DNA from: Ectothiorhodospiraceae bacterium
GTDB taxonomy: Bacteria > Pseudomonadota > Gammaproteobacteria > XJ16 > Halofilaceae
DNA length: 64,000 nt
Direction of reading: 5' to 3'
Assembly: GCA_007134775.1 (NCBI GenBank)
Contig: SLKC01000064.1
Coordinates: 1-64,000, forward strand
A program made the position numbers and the translations under genes. The notes under the pieces are model-generated. The model saw only the letters and a list, made by a program, of their open reading frames with translations. It had not been told where the DNA came from and ran no database searches. Shown here piece after piece: positions 17,194 through 27,560 of the stretch (positions are counted from its first letter, which is position 1; each line of letters starts with the position of its first letter).

Positions 17194-17222
17194 ATTAGCG
17201 CTCTGCCGACACGCACTGTCAC
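17194..17222 (-). promoter_or_regulatory. Candidate promoter for the GTPase-like unit
   Basis: On the minus strand GTGACA (complement of 17217-17222, five of six) and GCTAAT (complement of 17194-17199, four of six) are 17 bases apart. The start site would fall near 17187, leaving almost no leader before the small ORF at 17180 but a normal leader for the gene at 17049. Confidence 0.3.
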
Positions 17223-17431
17223 GGCCCCTCTTTTCATGCGATCGGGACAAAGGGGGGTGAAATGCCGATCCATCCCTTTCCCTCCTCCGTTCCACAACGC
17301 CGGTTCGGGGCCACATGTGCTTCCGTCACTAGGGGATTGTAGCGCCAAATATCATGCGTGGGGTGCCCAGAAACGTGCGATTCGCGCGTTGCCAGCGGCC
17401 AAAGTGGCGCAACGGCGAGGCAATGTAGCGG

Positions 17432-18448
17432 TCAGTTCAACGGCGTGGGCAGAGCGCATCCGCCCTGGCGGCGGAACTCCCTTGGGGAACAACCAAACCA
17501 GGTAATGAACGAGCGGTAGAATCCGGCAGGGTTCTGGTAGCCGAGATGGTGGGCAATGGCGCTGACGGACAGATCGGTCTGCAGCAGCAGATCGGCGGCG
17601 CGGTAGCGGCGGACCTCGGCTACCAGCTCCGAGTAGCTGGCGCCCATTTCGGCCAGCCCCTTCTGGAGCGTGCGGGGGCGCATCCCGAGCAACTGCGCGA
17701 CCGCCTCGATCCGGAGGTCGCCGGTGTCCATCGCGAGTTCGACGGCGTTCTTCGCGCGCGTGGTGATGTCGACGGGACTGACGTCAAAGGGGGCCAGACG
17801 GGCGCGCGCGCTCGTGTGCAGGTTCGGATTCGAGCTGAGCATCGGCGTTACCAGATCCTGGGTCGGCAGGCGGATGCAGCTGTCCATGCGGGTCGACTGG
17901 ACCGGGCAGCCCAGTTTCTCACGATAGTCGGCGACGCCATTCACCACGCGCAACTCAACACTGCAGGGCTGTACTGGCACATAACCGTGGCGGCGCACGA
18001 GTTGGCAGAGTTCGCTGAAAACAAAATCGCGGAAGGTGTGGGGAGCGATGTCGGCGTCGTCGCGCCAGACGATCACCGTCTCATCGCCATCCTCCTCGAT
18101 GCGCAGGTGGTCGACGTCGCAGACGTAACGGAAGTAGCGGCAGAAGGCGTAGAGCGCCCCGTGGAGATTGGGCGCGCTGCTCACCGTTGCACCGAAGCGC
18201 TGATCGACCGTCAGCGGCGGGTGGCCTGCGATATCGGCACCGACCGCGGGCCGCTGCGATTCCCGCGCCAGGCGCCGCCACGGCGTCATGCCTCGGTCTA
18301 CCGACATCCGTTGCCACGGCGGCGTGTGGGAGAGGAGCACGAGGGCGGAATCGCCGGCAGGCGACTCGCGCGCGGATTGTGTCAGTGCACGATTCGCGAT
18401 CAGGTAGCAGAAGGCGAGCATCGTACCCGCATTGGGTCGTTCTCCCAC
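17432..18448 (-). CDS. AraC-family transcriptional regulator
   Basis: A 338-residue regulator of the AraC class with an OruR/ArgR-type N-terminal 'arabinose-binding' domain and a C-terminal double helix-turn-helix (about residues 240-330). The second HTH is clear: LSVSAIAHHLGYQNPAGFYR followed by FITWFGCSPREFR. The start is GTG 18448, with GGGGGAG five bases upstream. The gene is flanked by unrelated single genes, the GTPase-like unit downstream and selO upstream, so its target is not obvious. The 310-base region upstream may contain its promoter. Confidence 0.9.
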   Translation of the reverse strand: MGERPNAGTMLAFCYLIANRALTQSARESPAGDSALVLLSHTPPWQRMSVDRGMTPWRRLARESQRPAVGADIAGHPPLTVDQRFGATVSSAPNLHGALYAFCRYFRYVCDVDHLRIEEDGDETVIVWRDDADIAPHTFRDFVFSELCQLVRRHGYVPVQPCSVELRVVNGVADYREKLGCPVQSTRMDSCIRLPTQDLVTPMLSSNPNLHTSARARLAPFDVSPVDITTRAKNAVELAMDTGDLRIEAVAQLLGMRPRTLQKGLAEMGASYSELVAEVRRYRAADLLLQTDLSVSAIAHHLGYQNPAGFYRSFITWFGCSPREFRRQGGCALPTPLN

Positions 18449-18758
18449 GGCGCTCCCCCGCTCGTGGTTGTGGGGCTGCGGGCCTCCCGCGGCGTCGAGC
18501 GACTCGACACCGTCCTCCTGGCGTCCCGCTCTGTTGCTCCACTGGGCCGTCGGTGCGAGCAGCCCAGCGAAAGGGCCATGGAACCGTCGCCGCCGCGGCC
18601 GGGCCGCCAGCCAGCGCTGGCCGCCGACCCGGGCGGATCGCTACGACGAGACGGATCCAACGGGTACAACAGTATCGGATAAGCAGCATTGCTCGGGTAG
18701 TGCGACAAGCGCAGTTCAGGCGTCCGAATTGCGCACGACGACCCGTTGCAGCACGCCC
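18449..18758. other. 310-base gap between AraC gene start and selO stop
   Basis: No convincing gene is visible. Open frames here lack ribosome-binding sites and protein-like composition. An AT-richer pocket around 18655-18695 is the likely promoter area for the AraC gene, but I could not define -35/-10 boxes with proper spacing. Confidence 0.4.
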
Positions 18759-20264
18759 TCACGTGCCGCAGAACGTGCGGTATACCCCTTCGCCCGGGGC
18801 GGGTGGCCGGGCGTAGTGTTCCATGCCCGGATGATCGTCGAACGGGCTCGCGAGGACCGTGAGCAGCTCCTCCATTACGCCGAAGTCGCCATCGCGTTCG
18901 GCGGCGTCGACGGCGCGCTGGGCGAGGTGGTTGCGCAGGATGTAGGCGGGGTTGACCGCGCGCATGGCCTCGCGGCGTTCGCCCGCGCTGCGGGGCTCCG
19001 CGGCCAGGCGCTCCTGCCAGCGAGCGAGCCACTCGTCGATGACAGCGGGGTCGTCGAACAGCGCCCGCAATGGCGCCATCGAACCCTCTTCGGTGAAATC
19101 GACATCGGCCAGGCGGCGGAAGGTCAGCGTGAAATCGGCTTGCCCACGCGCCATGCGCTGTAGCAGATCGAACGCGAATTCGGTATCGCCCTGCTGCGCC
19201 GCCACCAGCCCGATCTTGCGCTGCAGACCGGCGTGGTAACGCGCCTCGAAGGCCGGCGCGTAGGCGTCGAGCGCGGCGCGGGCGCGCTCGATCGCGGCCT
19301 CTTCGTCGTCGGCGAGTAGTGGCAACAGCGTCTGGGCGAACTGAGCGAGGTTCCAGTGGCCGATACGCGGCTGCTCGTTGAAGGCGTAGCGGCCATACAC
19401 GTCCACCGAGCTGTAGGCGGTGGCCGGGTGGTAGGTATCGAGATAGCCGAAGGGGCCGTAGTCGATGGTCTCGCCGGCGAGGGAGATGTTGTCCGTGTTC
19501 ATCACACCGTGGATGAAGCCCACCAGCAGCCAGTCGGCGATCAGCGCCGCCGTGCGTTCGCAGACCGCTTCCAGGAGCGCCGCATAGCGGTTCTCCGCGT
19601 CTGCCACGTGCGGGTAGTGGCGCGCGATGACATGGTCGGCCAGGGTGCGCAGGGCCGCACGGTCGCCGCGGCTGTAGAAATACTCGAACGTGCCTACACG
19701 CACATGCGACTGTGCCACCCGCACAAGGATCGCCCCGGGTTTCACGCTATCGCGGAATACCGACTGGCCCGTGCGCAGGGCCGCCAGGGCACGCGTCGTG
19801 GGGATGCCGAGGGCCGCCATCGCCTCGCTGCCCAGATACTCGCGTACCACCGGTCCCACCACGGCACGCCCGTCGGCCATGCGCGAGTAGGGGGTCAGTC
19901 CCGCGCCCTTGAGCTGGACATCGCGGCGTCTGCCATCGCGATCGACGCGCTCGCCGAGCAGGATCGCGCGACCGTCGCCGAGGCGCGGCACCCAGACACC
20001 GAACTGGTGGCCGGCGTAGACCATCGCCAGGGGGCGCGAACTCTGTGCGACCTGGTTGCCCGCAAGGATCTCGATCGCCTCGGGCTCGACAAGCGCGTCG
20101 GGGTCGAGACCCAGGTGAGCGGCCAGGGGGCGGTTCAGCCGGATCAATTCCGGCTTCGGGACCGGGACGGGTGCCTGGCGTGTGTAGAACGCCTCCGGCA
20201 GTTCGGCAAAGGTGTTGTCGAAGCCGAATGGGTCGTCGAGCGCGCGCTCGGGGGCAGCCGTCAT
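18759..20264 (-). CDS. selO: SelO/YdiU protein adenylyltransferase (AMPylase)
   Basis: A 501-residue SelO pseudokinase. In this family ATP is bound in a flipped orientation and AMP is transferred to Ser, Thr or Tyr of redox-related proteins. Recognisable segments are VYAGHQFGVWVPRLGDGRA, VQLKGAGLTPYSRMADGRAV, SEAMAALGIPTTRALA and GFIHGVMNTDNISLAGETID (ATP/metal site). The C terminus ends FCGT, keeping the cysteine third from the end that corresponds to the selenocysteine position of eukaryotic SelO. I chose ATG 20264, with GGAG upstream, over ATG 20279. It diverges from the putative oxygenase gene. Expected role: oxidative-stress control by AMPylation of glutathionylation pathway proteins. 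Confidence 0.95.
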   Translation of the reverse strand: MTAAPERALDDPFGFDNTFAELPEAFYTRQAPVPVPKPELIRLNRPLAAHLGLDPDALVEPEAIEILAGNQVAQSSRPLAMVYAGHQFGVWVPRLGDGRAILLGERVDRDGRRRDVQLKGAGLTPYSRMADGRAVVGPVVREYLGSEAMAALGIPTTRALAALRTGQSVFRDSVKPGAILVRVAQSHVRVGTFEYFYSRGDRAALRTLADHVIARHYPHVADAENRYAALLEAVCERTAALIADWLLVGFIHGVMNTDNISLAGETIDYGPFGYLDTYHPATAYSSVDVYGRYAFNEQPRIGHWNLAQFAQTLLPLLADDEEAAIERARAALDAYAPAFEARYHAGLQRKIGLVAAQQGDTEFAFDLLQRMARGQADFTLTFRRLADVDFTEEGSMAPLRALFDDPAVIDEWLARWQERLAAEPRSAGERREAMRAVNPAYILRNHLAQRAVDAAERDGDFGVMEELLTVLASPFDDHPGMEHYARPPAPGEGVYRTFCGT

Positions 20265-20390
20265 CGCTGGGCTCCGCATTTGATGTCTTGCTCAGGCATG
20301 ATAAACCATCGCGACCGGCGTGGGTATTCCGGGGCGGTGTACAATCTCCTATACTCGCGCGCCCCCGCGCCCGAGTCGACTTGGAGCATG

Positions 20391-21239
20391 ATGCGAGCGA
20401 TCCACCTCACATCGACGGCCCTGTCCGACGACGAGCGCAATACCCGCATCTACGCGGGCGAGGCCGTCCTCTTCCGTGGCTTCACCGCCGTCCATGAACT
20501 CGTCGACCTGTTGCGCAACCGCTGTCGCGCCTACCTGGGGGATGCCCCCGAGCGCGCTCACGAGCAGATGGCGCCGGCGGCCCTCGCGGAAGCCGCCGAG
20601 CGCCTGCGTCGTGCCGTGCTCGCCGATGAGGCGGTGAGCGAGGCCGTTAACATCGCCTTCGCGGAGGTCGGCGTCGCCCTGGACGAGACCTACGGCGACG
20701 GCCTGAAACAGCGCGTGCAGGCCGCCGGCGAGGCGGACGGGCGGCGCTCCGTCGCCCCCTTGGGCGTGCACCGCGATACCTGGGGGTCGAACGTGCCCGC
20801 CCAGACGAATTGGTGGGCACCGGTCTACCCGGTCACGCCTGAGCGCACGCTCGCCCTCTTCCCGACCTGGTTCGACCGCCCCGTCACGAACGGCAGCGCT
20901 GGCTGGGATTTCCGCGAACTCCTGCGCCGCCTGAGGGAAGAGGGCCCCGAGCCCGATTACCCGCTGCTGCCGCTGGCCACCGATCCGCCCGGCTGGGACG
21001 AGGCGGTGCCGATCAGCCCCGAGCCCGGTGACCTGCTTTGCTTCTCCGGCGCGCACCTGCACGCGAGCGTGCCCAACGCCACCGGGCGCACGCGGCTGTC
21101 CTGCGAGATCCGCACCGTCAACGCCCGCGACGCCGCCGCGGGCCGGGGCGCCCCCAACGTTGATGGCCGCGCGGTGCGCACCACCTGGCAGCTCTTCAAA
21201 CGCCTCACCGACGGTGAGCGCCTAGGTGCGCTCGAATAG
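20391..21239 (+). CDS. Putative Fe(II)/2-oxoglutarate-type oxygenase of unknown substrate
   Basis: A 282-residue protein that I do not recognise as a named family. It contains an H-x-D pair in LGVHRDTWGSN and, about 100 residues later, GDLLCFSGAHLHASVPNATG followed by RTRLSCEIRT. That spacing of HxD, distal His and Arg is the facial-triad pattern of phytanoyl-CoA-hydroxylase-like Fe(II)/2OG oxygenases. A Trp/Pro-rich segment (TNWWAPVYPVT) lies between them. ATG 20391 is preferred over ATG 20388 because GGAG lies four bases before it. A plausible -10 (TATACT, 20350-20355) lies upstream. The gene diverges from selO and converges on a DMT permease. Small-molecule hydroxylation is inferred from motif only. 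Confidence 0.65.
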   Translation: MRAIHLTSTALSDDERNTRIYAGEAVLFRGFTAVHELVDLLRNRCRAYLGDAPERAHEQMAPAALAEAAERLRRAVLADEAVSEAVNIAFAEVGVALDETYGDGLKQRVQAAGEADGRRSVAPLGVHRDTWGSNVPAQTNWWAPVYPVTPERTLALFPTWFDRPVTNGSAGWDFRELLRRLREEGPEPDYPLLPLATDPPGWDEAVPISPEPGDLLCFSGAHLHASVPNATGRTRLSCEIRTVNARDAAAGRGAPNVDGRAVRTTWQLFKRLTDGERLGALE

Positions 21240-21338
21240 CGGGCATGCTGCCGGGATGAGTCGTTAGCGGCTTTCTCGAGCAGCGGTTATCTCACGCCGC
21301 GCAGCGTTTCCCGAACACGACGCGCACGAATCGAGCGC

Positions 21339-22226
21339 TCAGGGCGCACCCCGGCGGCGCTCTTTGCGAAGCGCAATCCATGAATGCACCACGAGGGTAC
21401 CCAGGATGAGCGCGCCGCCGAACAGGGTCGCACCGGGTGGTTCCTCGCCGAGAATCAGCCAGACCCAGTAGGTGCCGAGCACGGCCTCGATGACGAAGAA
21501 CAGGGCCACCTCCGCCGACGGCAGGTAGCGCGTCGCCGTCGTCATCATCAGCAGCGCTAGCGGCATCTGCACCAGCCCCATCAGCGCGAGCCAAAACAGC
21601 GACATCGCCCCGAGCTGAAGCGGCGCGGCAAAGGCCGCCACCAGCAGGCAGGCGACAGCGCCGCCGCCGCCGAGCACGGCGAGCCGGCTGATGCCCGGCG
21701 CGCGCCGTAGCAGCGTGAAGTTGATCGCCACCCCGAGCGCCGCAGTGATCGCGAGCAGATCGCCGAGCCACTGCCCCGTGCCGATGGAGCCGCCGAAGAC
21801 CAGCGCGATCCCGGCGAGGCAGACGGCCATCGCCACCCAGGTGCGAAGCCCGACCCATTCGCCCAGAAAGAGACCGGAAATCACCGCCGCAAACAGCGGT
21901 GCCGCGGTCAGGATGACGACCACGTTGGCCACCGCGGTATTGAGCAGTGCGGTGACAAACAGCACCTGCATCAGCCCCATGCTCAGGCACAGGATCCAGG
22001 CGCTACGACCGCCCGCGATGAGGCTATGGCCGATCCACCGCCCCCGCGCGACGCGCAGGACGAAGGCCAGAGAGACGGCCATGAACAGCCCGCGCCAGAA
22101 GATGACGTCGGTCGCCGGGGCCGCCGCGAGGCGCACCAGCAGCGCGTCGAAGCTGAGCACGGTGACGCCGATGGCGGCGAGCAGCGTGCCCCGGCGGTGA
22201 TCGGTGGCGAAGACCAGGGAGGACAT
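21339..22226 (-). CDS. EamA-family (DMT superfamily) permease
   Basis: A 295-residue inner-membrane protein with ten hydrophobic helices in two EamA repeats. The signature loop FLGEWVGLRTWVAMAVCLAG occurs after helix 4. It shares fold but little obvious sequence with the other DMT permease near 1 kb. Substrate unknown. It diverges from trmFO with an 83-base gap and converges on the putative oxygenase gene. No strong ribosome-binding site is visible before the chosen ATG. Confidence 0.85.
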   Translation of the reverse strand: MSSLVFATDHRRGTLLAAIGVTVLSFDALLVRLAAAPATDVIFWRGLFMAVSLAFVLRVARGRWIGHSLIAGGRSAWILCLSMGLMQVLFVTALLNTAVANVVVILTAAPLFAAVISGLFLGEWVGLRTWVAMAVCLAGIALVFGGSIGTGQWLGDLLAITAALGVAINFTLLRRAPGISRLAVLGGGGAVACLLVAAFAAPLQLGAMSLFWLALMGLVQMPLALLMMTTATRYLPSAEVALFFVIEAVLGTYWVWLILGEEPPGATLFGGALILGTLVVHSWIALRKERRRGAP

Positions 22227-22309
22227 GGAGTGGCCAGGGCGCGGTCGAAGCCGTCATCATACAAGCCTTGGCGACAGTGCGGCGTAGAGCCCGACGGAGT
22301 GTGTGGGAG

Positions 22310-23698
<1,389 letters not shown>

Positions 23699-23784
23699 GC
23701 ATATCGGCGCTTGAATTCGCTCGGGGCACTCGTACAATGTGGCGGTTTCACGGGGGCGCCCGAGCAAGCGGGGTGGTGGACGAG

Positions 23785-24051
23785 ATGGCGGAACGCACGG
23801 CGACCGAGGCGGAGATCGCGGAGATGCTCGTCGAGGCACTCAACCTCGATGTCAGCGCCGAGGAGATCGAGCCGGAGGCCCCGCTGTTCGGCGATGGCCT
23901 CGGTCTGGACTCCATCGACGCGCTCGAGATCGCGATGGAGGTCTCGCGCAACTACGGCGTCCAGCTGCGCTCTGACGATCCGGACAATGCGCGCATCTTC
24001 TCGTCCCTGCGTGCGCTGGCCGAATACGTTGACACCAACCGGACCCGCTGA
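23785..24051 (+). CDS. Acyl carrier protein of aryl-polyene-type cluster
   Basis: An 88-residue acidic four-helix carrier protein. The phosphopantetheine attachment Ser43 is in GLGLDSIDALEIAMEV, close to the usual DSL motif but with DSI as in aryl-polyene ACPs. It holds the growing polyene chain. It is the first gene of the rightward biosynthetic run, and the only ACP in the locus, whereas E. coli-type clusters have two. The ATG at 23785 is chosen from the family N terminus. Upstream GTG and ATG codons in frame would add unlikely residues. The next frame overlaps its end. Confidence 0.92.
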   Translation: MAERTATEAEIAEMLVEALNLDVSAEEIEPEAPLFGDGLGLDSIDALEIAMEVSRNYGVQLRSDDPDNARIFSSLRALAEYVDTNRTR

Positions 24052-24670
24052 CCCTGCCCTGCATCGACGGCTCATCGCCGGACTGATCCTGCTGCTTTAC
24101 CCGTTGTGGTCGCACGCCGTGATTGCCGCCGGTCAATCCGGGTGGAGCCTGCCCGGCTTCGCCGTCCTGGTCGCGCTCGCCCTCCTGGTGCGCAATGGCG
24201 GCCTGCCGCGTACACCCGGCCCCTTCGTCGCCATCACCGTCATCGCTGCCGCCGGCGCACTCGACCTGCTCGCGGCGACCGCGCTCGCGCTCTATCTGCC
24301 GCCGATCGCCATCCCCGCCTTCCTCGCCTGGGTGTTCGGGCGCACGCTGCTACCCGGGCGCCGCCCCCTGATCCAGCGCTTCGCCGAGGAGGTGATGGGC
24401 CGCCACGAGCCGGCGCGCGAGGGCTACATGCGCGGCCTGACCTGGTTCTGGGCGCTGCTGCTGTCAGCACTGGCGCTGGAGGCCGCGCTGCTCGCGGTGT
24501 TCGCCAGCCCAGTCACCTGGTCGCTGTTCGCCAACGGTATCAATTACATTATCGTGGTCGCGGCCTTCGCCGGCGAGTTCGCACTACGCTGCTGGCGCTT
24601 CGGCCTGCCCGAACGCCCAGGCGAGTTCTGGCTGCGCCTGGCCCAGACCGATTTCCGCCGCCTGGGCTGA
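24029..24670 (+). CDS. Cluster membrane protein (COG4648-like)
   Basis: About 205-213 residues with five or so hydrophobic helices and no soluble domain. It resembles the conserved integral membrane protein that follows the ACP in aryl-polyene and flexirubin-type clusters. A basic loop reads FGRTLLPGRRPLIQRFAEEV, followed by HEPAREGYMRGLTWFW. No ATG or GTG precedes the first helix. A TTG at 24029, overlapping the ACP gene by 23 bases, is the best in-frame start, and the true start could lie up to ten codons later. Function unknown; presumably it organises the synthase at the inner membrane. Confidence 0.75.
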   Translation: MTPTGPADPALHRRLIAGLILLLYPLWSHAVIAAGQSGWSLPGFAVLVALALLVRNGGLPRTPGPFVAITVIAAAGALDLLAATALALYLPPIAIPAFLAWVFGRTLLPGRRPLIQRFAEEVMGRHEPAREGYMRGLTWFWALLLSALALEAALLAVFASPVTWSLFANGINYIIVVAAFAGEFALRCWRFGLPERPGEFWLRLAQTDFRRLG

Positions 24671-24742
24671 ATACGGCGGTATCGTGCGGCCGTGGGCGCC
24701 GCGCTGTATCCGAGGTCATCCAAACAGGACGCTGCGAACTGC

Positions 24743-25843
24743 ATGTCCACTCAAGGCAAAAGGCGGCTGTCGACCGGCGAAGCGAAGGCGCGCGCGCAGG
24801 AACTCGCCTTCGCGCCCTTCGCCTTCTTCGCCGCGACCACCCTGCGTGACAGCGGCGTGCTCGACGCCCTGGCGCGCGCCGGACGGGACGGCGCGAGCAG
24901 CGCGGGGCTGGCCGAGGCGACGGGACTCACCCCACAGGGAACGGCAGCGCTGCTCGACTTCGCCGTCGATCTCGGTATCGTCGAGGCGCACGGTGAAGGC
25001 TTCGTCCTCGCCCCACTGGGTCACGTTCTGCTCAGCGATGCGACGACCCGCGTGAACATGGACTTCACGCGCGATGTCGCCCGCCACGGCCTGCCTGTGC
25101 TACACGCCTCCGTACGCGCCGGCACACCGGTCGGCCTGCGCGCGCTCGGCCCCTGGCCGACGCTGTATGACGGCCTCGGCGAGCTCGACGAATCGGTGGC
25201 GACGAGCTGGTACCGCTTCGATCAGTTCTATTCCGACCAGGCCTTCCGCGACCTGCTCCCGCACCTGTTCGCCCGGCCCGTGCGCCATCTCGTCGATATC
25301 GGGGCCAACACCGGGCGTCTGGCGCATGCGTGTCTGGAACACGATGACGACGTGCATGTCACGCTGGTCGATCTTCCCGGACCACTCGAACAGGCGCGCC
25401 AGCAGCTCACCGAGGCGGGTCTGACCGCGCGCGCGACCCTGCATGCGGCCGACCTCCGGGAAGACGATCCGGACCTGCCGGGTGCCGCTGATGCCTACGT
25501 CATGAGTCAGCTCCTCGCCTGTTTCTCACCCGAAGACATCGTGCGGTTGCTCAAGCGCACCGCCGCGGCCATGGCGCCGACGAGCCGCCTCTACATCGTC
25601 GAACTCTGCCCCGACCGCCAGCGCGAGCCGGCGGCGCGCTACAGCCTCAATGCGATCTCGCTCTACTTCATCTGCCTCGCCAACGGCAACAGCCGTTTCT
25701 ACCGGCGTGACGACCTCGCTGGCCTGATCGCGCGGGCGGGTTTGCATATCGAGGCCGAAATCGACAATCTCGGGGCGGGGCACACGCTGTTTTGCTGCCG
25801 GCCGTCGCCGGGCGAGCACGCGAGCGTGGGGGAGGCGACGTGA
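24743..25843 (+). CDS. SAM-dependent O-methyltransferase (COMT-like)
   Basis: A 366-residue class I methyltransferase. An N-terminal winged-helix dimerisation domain (about residues 15-95, including GLTPQGTAALLDFAVDLGIV) precedes the SAM-binding motif HLVDIGANTGRLAHA and motif II HVTLVDLPGP. This architecture is that of plant-type caffeate and bacterial polyketide O-methyltransferases. In this cluster the likely job is methylation of the aryl head group or a carboxyl. The ATG at 24743 is assumed; a GTG at 24692 is possible and neither has a strong ribosome-binding site. Its stop overlaps the next start (GTGATG). Confidence 0.85.
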   Translation: MSTQGKRRLSTGEAKARAQELAFAPFAFFAATTLRDSGVLDALARAGRDGASSAGLAEATGLTPQGTAALLDFAVDLGIVEAHGEGFVLAPLGHVLLSDATTRVNMDFTRDVARHGLPVLHASVRAGTPVGLRALGPWPTLYDGLGELDESVATSWYRFDQFYSDQAFRDLLPHLFARPVRHLVDIGANTGRLAHACLEHDDDVHVTLVDLPGPLEQARQQLTEAGLTARATLHAADLREDDPDLPGAADAYVMSQLLACFSPEDIVRLLKRTAAAMAPTSRLYIVELCPDRQREPAARYSLNAISLYFICLANGNSRFYRRDDLAGLIARAGLHIEAEIDNLGAGHTLFCCRPSPGEHASVGEAT

Positions 25844-26154
25844 TGGCGGCCGAAACGCTGCAGCGGGTGGGCACGTTCACGATTGCCGCGGACGATCCCT
25901 GCCTGCAAGGGCATTTCCCCGGTCACCCGATCGTCCCGGGTGTGGTTATCCTGGATCACGCGCTGACGCTGCTGACCGGGACCCTCGCCGACGCCGCCGC
26001 CGTCGCCGCACTGCCCCGGCTGAAATTCACCGGCGTGGTCGAACCCGGCGAGTGCGTCGTCGTGAGCGGTACGCGCCAGGGGAGCCGACTCGCCTTCCGC
26101 TGCCACGTCGGCGAGCGCCCGGTGGCTGAGGGTCAGGCGGAGATCGCCGGGTGA
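25843..26154 (+). CDS. FabZ/FabA-like hotdog 3-hydroxyacyl-ACP dehydratase (small)
   Basis: A 103-residue single-hotdog protein. The catalytic segment QGHFPGHPIVPGVVILDHAL near residue 20 is nearly identical to the FabZ active-site helix GHFPxxPIxPGV, with the catalytic His. It should dehydrate 3-hydroxyacyl-ACP during polyene extension, alone or as a heterodimer with the second hotdog protein encoded at 27135. The Glu/Asp partner of FabZ/FabA is taken by Asp in LDHAL. The start overlaps the methyltransferase stop, with GGGGGAGG upstream. Confidence 0.87.
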   Translation: MAAETLQRVGTFTIAADDPCLQGHFPGHPIVPGVVILDHALTLLTGTLADAAAVAALPRLKFTGVVEPGECVVVSGTRQGSRLAFRCHVGERPVAEGQAEIAG

Positions 26155-26178
26155 GTCTGCAGGGAACGGGGGGAGTCG

Positions 26179-27135
26179 ATGAGCGGTAACTGGCGTGACC
26201 AGCCGGAGCGCGGCAGCGGTGCGGCGCTACGCATCATCCGCTGGATCGCCCTGCGCGTGGGGCGCCCGCCGGCGCGGCTGCTGCTCTATCCGATTGCGCT
26301 CTATTTCTTCCTCACCGCGCGCGCTGCCCGGCGGGCCTCGCGCGAGTTCCTGGAACGCGCCGGGGTACGCCGTGTTCATGCCGGGCACATTTTCCGCCAC
26401 TTCCACACCTTCGCCGCGGTGATCCTCGATCGGGTCTATTTCCTGCGCGGTGAGCTCGAGCGCTTCGATTTGCGGCTGCATCTCGACGACGGCGTGCGCG
26501 AACATCTCGCCGAGGGCCGCAGCGCCGTGCTCATCGGGGCCCATCTCGGCAGCTTCGACGCCCTGCGCGCCCTCGGTGTGCACGAGCGCCGAGCGCGGCT
26601 CAAGGTGCTGATGCACCACGACCACAACCAGCTCGTTACACGCCTGCTCGAGGCCCTGAATCCGCGCTTCGCCGAAACCGTCATCCCGCTCGGCCGTCCC
26701 GACACCCTGTTGCGCACGCACGAGTGGCTCAGTGAGGGCGGCTGTGTGGCGCTGCTTGGCGACCGCGTCTTCGCCGGTGACGACTCGCTGCGCGGGCGGG
26801 CCGTCACCTGTTCCTTCCTCGGCGCGCCCGCGCGCCTGCCTACCGGCCCGCTGCGCCTGGCGGCGACGGTGCGCGCGCCGGTGATGCTCTTCTTCGGCAT
26901 CTATCGCGGCGGCTGCCGTTACGACGTCCACCTCGAATGGTTCGCCCAGCCCGAAGACCTGCCCGGGCAGCGCGACACGGCCGCGCTCGCCGGGCTCGCC
27001 CAGCGCTACGCCGCGCGGGTGGAGGCCTTCAGCCGCGACGCGCCTTACAACTGGTTCAACTTCTACCCCTTCTGGCAGCGCCCCGAGGGGGAGGACGACC
27101 GCGCCCCCGCGGCCGACGCCGAGACCGCGCGCTGA
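26179..27135 (+). CDS. LpxL/HtrB-like (LPLAT) acyltransferase
   Basis: A 318-residue membrane-associated acyltransferase. After a basic N-terminal region and one hydrophobic anchor (LLLYPIALYFFLTA) comes the LPLAT core with the H-x4-D catalytic motif in GAHLGSFDALRA, followed by ALLGDRVFAGDD and LPTGPLRLAATVRAPVM. The C terminus ends in APYNWFNFYPFW, typical for this group. Homologues in aryl-polyene clusters are thought to transfer the polyene acyl chain from ACP to a lipid or sugar carrier. Its stop overlaps the next start (TGATG). GGGGGGAG precedes the ATG. Confidence 0.9.
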   Translation: MSGNWRDQPERGSGAALRIIRWIALRVGRPPARLLLYPIALYFFLTARAARRASREFLERAGVRRVHAGHIFRHFHTFAAVILDRVYFLRGELERFDLRLHLDDGVREHLAEGRSAVLIGAHLGSFDALRALGVHERRARLKVLMHHDHNQLVTRLLEALNPRFAETVIPLGRPDTLLRTHEWLSEGGCVALLGDRVFAGDDSLRGRAVTCSFLGAPARLPTGPLRLAATVRAPVMLFFGIYRGGCRYDVHLEWFAQPEDLPGQRDTAALAGLAQRYAARVEAFSRDAPYNWFNFYPFWQRPEGEDDRAPAADAETAR

Positions 27136-27560
27136 TGCTCGAGCGCGAGGCCTTCATCGACCTCATCCCGCACGCCGGGCCGATGTGCCTGATCGAGCGC
27201 GTCGCACACTGGGACGACGGCCAACTGCGCGCGCTCAGCGCGAGCCACCGTGCATCGGACCACCCGCTTGCGCGCGATGGCCGCCTCGCCGCGGTGCACG
27301 CACTCGAGTACGCCGCCCAGGCGATGGCGATCCACGGCGCGCTGCTCGCCGCGCGCGATGGCGCGGCGCTGCCGCCCGGTTTCCTCGCGGGGGCGCGCCG
27401 GCTGCGCCTGGCCGTCACGCGCCTCGACGATCAGCCCGGGGAGCTGGTCATCGACGTGGAGCGGCAGTTCGTCAGCGGTGGCGATCTGATCTACGGCTTC
27501 ACGGTCGCGGCCGCCGCCACGACGCTGGCGACGGGCACGGCCACGGTGGTGGCGCGATGA
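27135..27560 (+). CDS. Second hotdog dehydratase (ApeP-like)
   Basis: A 141-residue hotdog protein starting LEREAFIDLIPHAGPMCLIERV, the family hallmark in which PHAGPM replaces the FabZ PHRyPF loop. The helix AAVHALEYAAQAMAIHGALL supplies the acidic residue (Glu) of the active site. In characterised aryl-polyene systems this subunit cooperates with the small FabZ-like dehydratase. Start and stop overlap the neighbouring genes by one and four bases, indicating a tightly coupled operon. Confidence 0.88.
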   Translation: MLEREAFIDLIPHAGPMCLIERVAHWDDGQLRALSASHRASDHPLARDGRLAAVHALEYAAQAMAIHGALLAARDGAALPPGFLAGARRLRLAVTRLDDQPGELVIDVERQFVSGGDLIYGFTVAAAATTLATGTATVVAR

